Shown: one piece after another, positions 1 to 5,176 of the stretch | Layout: the number at the start of each line of letters is the position of its first letter | How positions within the stretch are numbered: position 1 is the first letter of the stretch | From: an uncultured Holophagaceae bacterium | GTDB lineage: Bacteria; Acidobacteriota; Holophagae; Holophagales; Holophagaceae | Reading direction: 5' to 3' | Length of the DNA stretch: 5,177 nt | Assembly (NCBI GenBank): GCA_903927605.1 | Contig: CAIYNT010000152.1 | Coordinates: 1-5,177, forward strand | The notes under the pieces: generated by a model | Database searches by the model: none | What the model saw: only the letters and a program-made list of their open reading frames with translations | What the model was told of the DNA's origin: nothing | Made by a program: the position numbers and the translations under genes

Positions 1-49
1 CTGTGAGCCCACGGCGGCCAAGGCCGCAAGGCGCTTGCAACGGACCCTG

Positions 50-63
50 GGTAGCTTGTTTGC
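50..63 (+). promoter_or_regulatory. Possible sigma-54 (-24/-12) promoter, weak
   Basis: A GG (50-51) is followed after exactly ten bases by GC (62-63), and the -12 side reads TTTGC. This is the GG-N10-GC spacing that sigma-54 requires. The -24 side lacks the usual CAC after GG, so the match is partial. It lies about 75 bases before the MCP-tail start codon and would fit as the promoter of the tail-cheW pair. Such short matches occur by chance in GC-rich DNA. No good sigma-70 pair was seen as an alternative. Confidence 0.2.
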
Positions 64-119
64 CCCGCGCTCTCCCCTGACCCCGAACGCCAACCTGCCT
101 TGAACAGCATTCCTAACGC

Positions 120-133
120 AACCTCCGGAGGTT
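120..133 (+). promoter_or_regulatory. Perfect 14-bp palindrome containing the ribosome binding site
   Basis: AACCTCCGGAGGTT is a perfect palindrome. Its right half contains the GGAGG Shine-Dalgarno (127-131), five bases before the ATG at 137. In RNA it could fold as a 5-bp stem (AACCU/AGGUU) with a CCGG loop, which would hide part of the SD. As DNA it could be an operator dyad. The SD supports the start at 137. A regulatory role is inference. Confidence 0.5.
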
Positions 134-136
134 CCC

Positions 137-472
137 ATGAACGAGATCAACAAGGCCGTGGTGTCCATGGACGAAGTCACCCAGCAGAACGCCGCCCTCG
201 TCGAAGAAGCCGCCGCCGCCGCCGAGTCCCTGGATTCCCAGGCCCACGCCCTGAACGAGATCGTCGGCCGCTTCAAGACCGGGGTCGAAGTCCGCCGCAC
301 GGCCGCACCTGCGGCCCGCACCACGGTCACCTCCAAGCCCGCCGCCCGGGCGAACGGCACGCCCGCCCGCGCCGCCCTCAAGCGGCCACCCTCCAGGCCC
401 GAGCTGTCCTCCGGGAAACCGCCTGTGTCGACGCCTGCGGGCGGCGACGACGGCCAGTGGCAAGCGTTCTGA
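137..472 (+). CDS. Free-standing C-terminal tail of a methyl-accepting chemotaxis protein (111 aa)
   Basis: The first ~47 residues match the last cytoplasmic helix of MCPs: MDEVTQQNAALVEE (11-24) followed by an Ala run and ESL. Residues 19-28 (AALVEEAAAA) fit the methylation-site consensus of two small residues, two spacers, E/Q pair, two spacers, two small residues, so E23/E24 are candidate CheR/CheB sites. Residues ~48-105 form a Pro/Ala/Arg-rich, probably disordered tether. The protein ends in QWQAF, which fits the W-x-x-F pentapeptide (NWETF in enterobacterial receptors) that docks CheR and CheB. Sensor, membrane, HAMP, first methylation helix and the hairpin tip that contacts CheA/CheW are all absent. 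An in-frame stop at 101-103 precedes the ATG and no upstream frame encodes MCP sequence. The start is supported by a GGAGG SD with 5-nt spacing. The stop overlaps the cheW SD, so the two are probably co-translated. It could be a decay remnant of an MCP gene or a real adaptation-module protein; the intact frame and SD favour an expressed product. Confidence 0.75.
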   Translation: MNEINKAVVSMDEVTQQNAALVEEAAAAAESLDSQAHALNEIVGRFKTGVEVRRTAAPAARTTVTSKPAARANGTPARAALKRPPSRPELSSGKPPVSTPAGGDDGQWQAF

Positions 473-482
473 GGAGACCCAC

Positions 483-983
483 ATGGCCACCACCGATGCC
501 ACTTCCCAAGCCCTCCAGCAGGTGCTCTGCTTTGCCCTGGCCGGAGACTCCTACGCCCTGCCCATCATCAAGGTCCGGGAGATCCAGGCCCAGGCCACCA
601 TCACCCGCATTCCCAAGGCGCCGCCCTACATGCCCGGCGTCATCAACCTCCGGGGGGCCATCGTGCCCATCCTGGAGCTGCGCCACCGGTTTTCCCTGGG
701 GGAAGCCCCCGAGGATACCCGCCCGGTCATCGTCATCGTGGAAGTCCAGGGCCGCACCCTGGGCATCCGCGTGGATTCCGTGTCCGACGTGCTGGACCTG
801 GATCCGGCGGCCATCAAGCCCGCCCCGGAAATGGGCACCCAAAGCGGTCTAGGCCGGGAGTTCATCGCGGGCCTGGCCAGCCTGCCGGGGGCCACGGGGT
901 CGGACACCATGCTGATCCTGTTGGATCTGGATCGCCTACTATCCGATGGCGAGCTGTCGGCCCTGGAAAACGCCACTGTCTGA
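483..983 (+). CDS. cheW: Chemotaxis coupling protein CheW (166 aa)
   Basis: This is a soluble adaptor that links chemoreceptors to the CheA kinase in cytoplasmic signalling arrays. The length is typical of single-domain CheW. Residues 14-29 (VLCFALAGDSYALPI and on) form the first beta strands. The diagnostic GVINLRGAIVPILELR motif sits at 52-67 and contains the conserved arginine R57 of the receptor-binding region. R69-F70 and the later strands VIVIVEVQGRTLGIRVD and DTMLILLDLDRLL complete the two five-stranded subdomains. The ATG at 483 has GAGGAG at 471-476 with 6-nt spacing, and this SD overlaps the stop codon of the preceding MCP-tail gene, ten bases upstream. No CheA, CheR, CheB or CheY gene is in the window, so whether it belongs to a motility array or an alternative Che-like pathway cannot be decided here. 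Confidence 0.95.
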   Translation: MATTDATSQALQQVLCFALAGDSYALPIIKVREIQAQATITRIPKAPPYMPGVINLRGAIVPILELRHRFSLGEAPEDTRPVIVIVEVQGRTLGIRVDSVSDVLDLDPAAIKPAPEMGTQSGLGREFIAGLASLPGATGSDTMLILLDLDRLLSDGELSALENATV

Positions 984-1275
984 ACCGACAAGAAGGCCCA
1001 AAGGCCATATCACCTGAAGTCAGGATTCATGCATCCTCACCGGGACCTCACGTAAGGCCAACTGGGACCCCATGCTGCCCTGGGCCTTTCTCGACGAAAT
1101 AGGCCGCCTGCTCCTAACAGCCTTAATTCGGGTCTTACGTGGGCGGTTACAGGGGTCACCGTAACTGCGGGTTGAGGGCGCCGACCAAGGCGCGGTGGCG
1201 GATGCGTACAGTTCTATTCAACCTTCACCTGTCAATGCGATGGAAGGACAGGACTCCCGCTCCGAAAGCCAATCT
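984..1275. other. Convergent intergenic region between cheW and the hybrid kinase; no gene seen
   Basis: I see no supported gene in these 292 bases. There are several short inverted repeats: CCTGA/TCAGG at 1013-1024; CACGTAAG (1049-1056) matched by CTTACGTG (1134-1141); a possible hairpin at 1083-1105 with GGCC+TTTC pairing GAAA+GGCC around TCGAC with a 2-nt bulge; and GTTAC/GTAAC at 1146-1165. None is followed by a T-run on either strand, so no intrinsic terminator can be called although two genes converge here. Confidence 0.5.
1083..1105. other. Possible hairpin in convergent gap (weak terminator candidate)
   Basis: GGCCTTTC pairs with GAAA and GGCC around a TCGAC loop, with a TA bulge. 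It sits midway between the two convergent genes, where transcription should end, but lacks a U-tract on either strand. It could be a Rho-dependent pause structure or chance. Confidence 0.2.
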
Positions 1276-2490
1276 CTAGGAAGCCTGGGCCGATTCCCGA
1301 AAAGTTTGGATGGGACAGGTCGAATCGACACCCTCGCCAGGACCTGGGATCGGCAGGTAGAGATGCAGTGTAGCGCCCCCTTCTTCGGCGTTTTCGGCGA
1401 GTAGCAGGCCCGCATGCAGCCGGACGATGGCCTGCGCCATGGCAAGGCTGAGGCCCATGCCGCGTCGGCTTCCGCGCTCCTTGGTGGAGGCATATGGGCT
1501 GAACATGTTCGGAAGGATGTCTGGGTGGATGCCAGGCCCCTGGTCCGAAAAGCTCAGGTGCAGGTAGTCCCCCTGCGCCAGGGGCAGAGCGTCCTCTTGG
1601 TTGATCTGGTGGACCTTCCCTTCGACGCGGAGCGTCCCGCATCCGGCCATCGCCTCGAAGGCGTTGTCTGCCAGGATCTTCAGCACGGTTTTCATCTGCA
1701 GCCGATTGAAACAGATCTTGGGCAGATCGTCGGCAAGGACAATCCTCAAGGCACACGCGGACGATCCGGCTGAATCCTCCAGGACATCGCGCAGGTCACT
1801 CTCCAGGCTGCTGGTGCAATAGAAGGGCGCCCTCTCCTGGTGGAGGAGCCTCAGTCTGTCGCCGAGCTCCCTGATCTCATCCCAGGCCGATTCGGCTGAA
1901 TCCAACAAGTTGAATACTTCGTAGGGGTTGTTCCTGACACGCTTGGCCAGGGCGACATTCGTCATCAACGCCTGGAGCAGGTTGTTGTAATCGTGTGCCA
2001 TGCCACCGGCGAGAACCCCCAAAGTCTGCACATGCTGGGCCTGGAGCTGATCCAGTTTCTGTTTCTGAAGGGCTACCAGTTCCTTGGCCACGCGCAGGTT
2101 GTGCGAGCAGGCCAGAAGCGCGGCCTCGAGCTCACCGGAGTGCAGGGGCTTCAAGAGATAGTGGTTCACGCCAGTCGCCATGGCCCGGAGGAGGACCTGG
2201 GTTTGTAAGCACGCCGTGGTGACGATTACCGGCATGCCAGGGGCCTCGGCCCGGATGGCCTCGATCAATTCCAGGCCGTCCGTGCCCAACATGATGATGT
2301 CGATCACGACGATGTCGGGCCGCTCGCGTCGGAAGCATTCGAGCCCCTGGGACCCATCTTCTTTCAGGCAGACCCGCCCCACCCGGTAGCGGAGAAAATT
2401 CGCCACCTGCTGCTGGGTCCCCGGATTGTCCTCCACGTAGAGAACGGTCAACCCGGAGAGGTAGGTTTGATCTGCTTGTTGGGAGGACAT
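1276..2490 (-). CDS. Soluble hybrid protein: N-terminal REC domain plus histidine kinase core (404 aa)
   Basis: The order is inverted relative to most hybrid kinases. A receiver domain spans ~14-127, with acidic pair E20-D21, phospho-acceptor D64 in IVVIDIIMLGTDG, T91/T92, and K114 in LLKP. A helical linker (~130-155) leads to the H-box with H166 in GGMAHDYNNLL, the HD-x-NNLL type found in NtrB-like and many hybrid kinases. The ATPase domain follows with N-box N276 (LADNAFEAM), G1 box D316-Q-G-P-G, and G2 box GMGLSLA (344-350). There is no membrane segment and no PAS or GAF sensor domain, so input presumably reaches it through the REC domain. The ATG at 2490 is chosen because GGAG (2498-2501) lies 7 nt upstream and it begins just ahead of REC; a longer frame to 2646 adds 52 residues with no domain character. 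It lies 219 bp downstream of an NtrC-type regulator on the same strand and is probably its functional partner. Confidence 0.9.
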   Translation of the reverse strand: MSSQQADQTYLSGLTVLYVEDNPGTQQQVANFLRYRVGRVCLKEDGSQGLECFRRERPDIVVIDIIMLGTDGLELIEAIRAEAPGMPVIVTTACLQTQVLLRAMATGVNHYLLKPLHSGELEAALLACSHNLRVAKELVALQKQKLDQLQAQHVQTLGVLAGGMAHDYNNLLQALMTNVALAKRVRNNPYEVFNLLDSAESAWDEIRELGDRLRLLHQERAPFYCTSSLESDLRDVLEDSAGSSACALRIVLADDLPKICFNRLQMKTVLKILADNAFEAMAGCGTLRVEGKVHQINQEDALPLAQGDYLHLSFSDQGPGIHPDILPNMFSPYASTKERGSRRGMGLSLAMAQAIVRLHAGLLLAENAEEGGATLHLYLPIPGPGEGVDSTCPIQTFRESAQAS

Positions 2491-2520
2491 GGCCGTGCTC
2501 CGAAAGAGGTCAGGGGGCGA

Positions 2521-2543
2521 CCCGTTCGGCACCGCCGAACGGG
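2521..2543 (-). promoter_or_regulatory. Perfect 10-bp inverted repeat with 3-nt loop in kinase leader
   Basis: CCCGTTCGGC (2521-2530) and GCCGAACGGG (2534-2543) are exact reverse complements around ACC. It is the strongest hairpin of the window and ends 30 bases before the hybrid-kinase start codon. There is no U-run after it on the minus strand, so it does not look like a simple terminator. It may be a 5' UTR element controlling translation, an mRNA stabiliser or a protein-binding dyad. Confidence 0.6.
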
Positions 2544-2564
2544 GTTGGATGGGAACTCCACAAG

Positions 2565-2585
2565 AACCCCATTCAGTGAGGGGTT
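2565..2585 (-). promoter_or_regulatory. Second leader inverted repeat, alternative to the first
   Basis: AACCCC (2565-2570) pairs with GGGGTT (2580-2585) over a 9-base loop. The same AACCCC can instead pair with GGGGTT at 2541-2546, whose bases 2541-2543 are part of the 10-bp hairpin arm. The pairings therefore compete, as in attenuators. Whether this happens in RNA is not shown. Confidence 0.35.
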
Positions 2586-2605
2586 GCCGGAGGCCAAGAA
2601 GCCAT

Positions 2606-2621
2606 TTCAAGTCCCATGCCA
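2606..2621 (-). promoter_or_regulatory. Near-consensus sigma-54 promoter for the hybrid kinase gene
   Basis: Minus strand reads TGGCATGGGACTTGAA. TGGCAT matches the -24 element TGGCAC at five of six bases and TTGA sits at the correct 5-nt spacing for the -12 element TTGC. The mismatch is at the important C of the -12 GC. A start near 2596 would give a ~105-nt leader holding both inverted repeats. The adjacent upstream gene encodes a sigma-54 activator, which makes a sigma-54 promoter here more plausible. Confidence 0.4.
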
Positions 2622-2674
2622 GTTTCGCGTGCTGACCCAACGACACATATTGAAAGGGTTACGGTAGCCTATTT

Positions 2675-2691
2675 CAGGTCTAGCACACCTG
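2675..2691 (-). promoter_or_regulatory. Possible activator-binding dyad upstream of the kinase promoter
   Basis: CAGGT (2675-2679) and ACCTG (2687-2691) form an inverted repeat with a 7-base spacer, immediately next to a second one, CCAG/CTGG with a 4-base spacer, at 2695-2706. The centre lies about 87 bases upstream of the start predicted for the -24/-12 promoter at 2606-2621, a usual distance for enhancer sites of NtrC-type activators with Fis-like HTH domains. The short arms make chance occurrence likely. It could also be a weak hairpin after the regulator gene. Confidence 0.25.
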
Positions 2692-2709
2692 CTTCCAGGG
2701 TTCTGGTCC

Positions 2710-4099
2710 CTATTTCGCGATTCTTGATGTTGAAATGCCGTAGTTCTTCAGTTTCACGTAGAGGGTATTCCGGTGGATTCCGAGTGCCACTGCGGCGGCA
2801 TCTACCTGGGAGCCCATCTCCTTCATGACGCGGAGAATGTGCCGTCGCTCGACCTCCATCAGGGTGAGCCCAGGAGCTTCCCAGCGAGTTCCATCGCCAC
2901 TCTCTGTCTGCGGCGCCGGAAGGACCCCTCGCGAACCGAGATCGTCCACATCGATGATCGGTCCTCTGCGGGTGAGGATGCTCCCTTGGATGGCATTGCG
3001 CAGCTCCCGGATGTTCCCAGGCCAATCCTGCTCGCTCAGGCGAGCTTCGGCACGGGTCGACAGTTGGAGCGGTTCAATCCCCCACTGGGTGGCAACCTGG
3101 GCAAGGATGAGCCGTGCCAGCAACGGGATGTCCTCCCGCCGGTCCCGCAGGGCAGGCATGGTCAGTTGGATCGTGCTGATCCGAAAATACAGATCTTCCC
3201 GGAACCGCCCAGAGTGCATGAGTTCTTCCAGATTCCGGTGGGTGGCCCCGATGAGTCTGAACGCCACCGAGCGGTTGCGGTTGTCGCCCAGGCGGCGGAA
3301 GGTTTTCTCTTCGATGGCCTTGAGGATCTTGGCTTGCACCTGCAGGTCCGTGTCCGATTTCGTCAAGAAAGAGGGTGCCATTGTCGGCTAATTCGAGCAT
3401 GCCGACCTTGGCCGACGCAGCTCCGGTGAAGGCCCCCTTCTCGTGCCCGAAAAGCTCACTCTCCAGCAGTTCCCGGCTCAGGCCAGCGCAGTTCATTTCG
3501 ACGAAGGCATGCTCACAGCGGCGCGCCTGTCTATGGATCCACCGGGCGAGGGCTGTCTTGCCGGTGCCGGTCTCCCCATGAAGAAGAATGGGGACATCCA
3601 CTGCAAGGATTTTTCGGACCCGGGCCTCTAGGGCTTTGATGGCCGGGCTGACCCCATGGAAGGGATCAAGGCTCTCCTTTGGGACGCAATGATTGGGCGC
3701 GGGAGAAACCTGGCTATGGCGGGACCGATCAAGAACGAGCTCGCAGAGGGCCAACAATGCAAATGGGTCGACGGGCTTCACCAGGTATTCATACGCCCCC
3801 TCCTTGACGAGTTTCACCGCCAGCTCGATGGAGGAGGAACTGGTGATGATGATGATCGGGGGAAGGGGCTTGTCCCCTTGGATGCTGCGCATGACATCGG
3901 AGGCGTTGCCATCCGGGAGCTGGTAGTCAAGCAGGATCACATCGGGCTGGAACCGGTCCATGGCTTGGCAGGCCAAGGCCACGGTGGCGACGCACTCGAC
4001 CCGGTAGGATTGACCGGCGAAGACCTTGGACAACAAGTGAGATTGAATCAGCTCGTCCTCGACGATCAAGACCTTATGACAGTTCATCCGGCACCCCAT
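2710..4099 (-). pseudogene. NtrC-family sigma-54 response regulator, frameshifted
   Basis: The frame from 4099 encodes a REC domain (acidic D15, acceptor D58 in VILLDYQLPDG, T86, K108 in LVKP), then the start of an AAA+ sigma-54 interaction domain: Walker A GETGTGKT (175-182), the sigma-54-contacting GAFTGA loop (222-227) and Walker B LFLDEI (243-248). After G249 (about 3353) the frame turns to nonsense and ends at 3074. The rest continues in another frame: DLQVQAK, IGATHRNLEE (sensor I region), GRFREDLYFR with the arginine finger area, and a C-terminal Fis-type HTH ending IHRNTLYVKLK. Restoring two bases (GA) at ~3353 gives EIGDTDLQVQAK, which matches the family spacing exactly and a 463-aa full-length protein. 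AGGAG sits only 3 nt before the ATG at 4099, so the ATG at 4087 is an alternative start. As sequenced, the product would be REC plus half an ATPase without DNA binding. It could be a true recent mutation or a sequencing error. Confidence 0.88.
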
Positions 4100-4136
4100 C
4101 TGCTCCTATCACGTCGTTCCGAAATGAGTTCACCGC

Positions 4137-4445
4137 TCAAGAGTGTTCTTGCGCCAAAGCTTTCGCGGTGTGCGAAAAAAGAGTCCTGAGCAGGCTGGTC
4201 AAAGGGTCCGAATGACCGCAGAAGGGCTGAAGGTCCGGCGCCAGGTCTGACTTGGTCTGGACTTCCCTTGAGACTTGGGTGCGCTCCTGTACCCGGACTT
4301 GGTCCAGGATGAGGGCGTTCAGGTCCAACTCAGGCTGATCCCCAAGATCCCGTCCCGGAATCCATGTTCTGCGACCGGGCCGGAAAGGGCTCTCCAGCAG
4401 ACAGGTTTCCCGACCACTTTCGGTTCGATTATTTTTATAGGCCAT
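4137..4445 (-). CDS. Small hypothetical protein (102 aa), unrecognised
   Basis: I do not recognise this protein. It is hydrophilic, with many Arg, Gln, Asp and Glu residues, no membrane segment and no signal peptide. A charged stretch at about residues 41-65 (LDLNALILDQVRVQERTQ and on) could be helical. Two cysteines occur (C15 and one near 77). An AGAGG SD lies 8 bases upstream of the ATG at 4445, and the third codon positions are moderately GC-rich, which favours coding. It ends 37 bases before the NtrC-type regulator start on the same strand, so it may lead that operon. The region is less GC-rich than its neighbours, and short open frames are common by chance, so this is a tentative call. 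Confidence 0.4.
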   Translation of the reverse strand: MAYKNNRTESGRETCLLESPFRPGRRTWIPGRDLGDQPELDLNALILDQVRVQERTQVSREVQTKSDLAPDLQPFCGHSDPLTSLLRTLFSHTAKALAQEHS

Positions 4446-4708
4446 GGTCCAAACCTCTGGGCACCAAGGAACACTCGGGGATTACCCCCGGTTCACATGC
4501 CAGAATGGTTGGGCAGGAAGACAGGTTTTTCCATACGCTAGATCGCCTAGAACACACGGAGGCTTTCTGCTGGATTTCCTGTGACAAGTCAACCTTGACG
4601 AAGGTTCGGGCCTCTTGATTGGTTGCTTTGCCGATTGGGCGTCGAGATTAAAAGGCGGGTTGATCTGGAGCCATTATCGGCTGACTCCGGGTAAGGGTGT
4701 TCCCATCT
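4446..4708. other. Intergenic region upstream of the regulator unit; no clear gene
   Basis: The 263 bases are visibly less GC-rich than the flanking genes and probably hold the minus-strand promoter of the small ORF and regulator. On the minus strand a TTGACT (4586-4591) resembles a -35 box but no good -10 follows at normal spacing. There is a perfect 6-bp inverted repeat AACCTT-GACG-AAGGTT (4591-4606), overlapping that TTGACT by one base. AGCC/GGCT at 4670-4683 is a weak hairpin after the Ig-protein stop, with no U-run directly behind. No terminator or promoter can be fixed with confidence. Confidence 0.4.
4591..4606. repeat. Perfect 6-bp inverted repeat with 4-nt loop
   Basis: AACCTT and AAGGTT flank GACG. 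It is symmetrical for both strands, has no T-run and overlaps a TTGACT sequence on the minus strand by one base, so it could be an operator next to a -35 box. Chance is also reasonable. Confidence 0.25.
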
Positions 4709-5176
4709 TCAGCTGACTGCGCCGGTCGGGATCGGACTGGTTTTTAACTGTGCAACAGGACTGGTCGTGCTGCCGTAATTGCTGGTCACACTGACAGAGA
4801 ACAGGCTGCCGTTGTCGGCGAGGGTTGTGGCCGGCGTGGTGTAGGTGGCCGCAGTGGCGCCGGGAATGGCGAGTCCACCCTTCTTCCACTGGTAGGCCAG
4901 CGGTCCGCTTCCCGTGGCCGTGACGGTAAAGGTGGCGGCCTTGCCCACGGGCACCAGGGCGCTGGCGGGCTGCACCGCGATGGCGGGCGCGAGGCCCACA
5001 GCCAGCATGGCATTGCCGCTGGTGCTCGAGCCGAGTCTGTTGGTGATGGTCACGGCGTAGAGCCGACCGTGATCGAAGAGCTTGGTGGCGGGGGTGCTGT
5101 AGGTGGCCAAGGTGGCGCCAGGAATGGCGATGCCGTCCTTTCGCCATTGGTAGGACAGGGGCCCGGAGCCTGTGGC
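4709..5176 (-). repeat. Tandem Ig-like coding repeat, 258-bp (86-aa) period
   Basis: One full unit (5176-4919) is followed by a partial last unit (4918-4709). The period is seen both in protein (ATGSGPLSYQW to ATGSGPLAYQW is 86 residues) and in DNA (gtaggtggcc at 4841 and again at 5099). Over the first 60 residues the units are identical at about 37 positions. The array probably continues beyond the right edge. Confidence 0.85.

Noticed and set aside
14..38. GCGGCC-AA-GGCCGC and GCAAG-GCG-CTTGC as a terminator of an upstream gene
   Set aside because: Loop of the first is only two bases, stems are short and no T-run follows; not distinguishable from GC-rich background.
100..852. Long plus-strand open frame of 250 codons across the MCP tail and cheW
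   Set aside because: It is an out-of-frame shadow, Arg/Pro-rich and low in complexity, overlapping two well-supported genes.
378..991. Minus-strand open frames opposite cheW
   Set aside because: Antisense shadows of a GC-rich gene; no domain signal, while the plus strand has clear CheW motifs.
1100..1200. Possible integron attC-like site (GTT/AAC cores with inverted repeats)
   Set aside because: The cores do not fit RYYYAAC or GTTRRRY properly and there is no cassette structure or integrase.
2491..2646. 52-residue N-terminal extension of the hybrid kinase
   Set aside because: No domain character, no good SD at 2646, and it would run over the leader hairpins; the ATG at 2490 has a GGAG SD at 7 nt and starts just before REC.
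3074..3352. C-terminal 92 residues of the frame from 4099 as a novel domain
   Set aside because: They are the out-of-frame reading of conserved AAA+ sequence after the frameshift, rich in Pro/Gly/His as expected for nonsense.
2773..3429. 218-codon plus-strand open frame opposite the regulator
   Set aside because: Shadow of the NtrC-type gene; the minus strand carries the family motifs.
3656..4189. 177-codon plus-strand open frame with an Asp/Gly-rich product
   Set aside because: Antisense to the REC domain; composition reflects the complement of the true frame.
4470..4500. Second sigma-54-like site, minus strand TGGCATGTGAACCGG
   Set aside because: The -24 half is good but the -12 position reads CCGG instead of TTGC.
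4275..4618. Two plus-strand open frames upstream of the regulator unit
   Set aside because: No SD of note, no family resemblance, and they overlap the better-supported minus-strand small ORF.
4674..5147. 157-codon minus-strand open frame overlapping the Ig protein
   Set aside because: Arg/His/Gln-rich shadow in a different frame from the repeat-bearing Ig frame.
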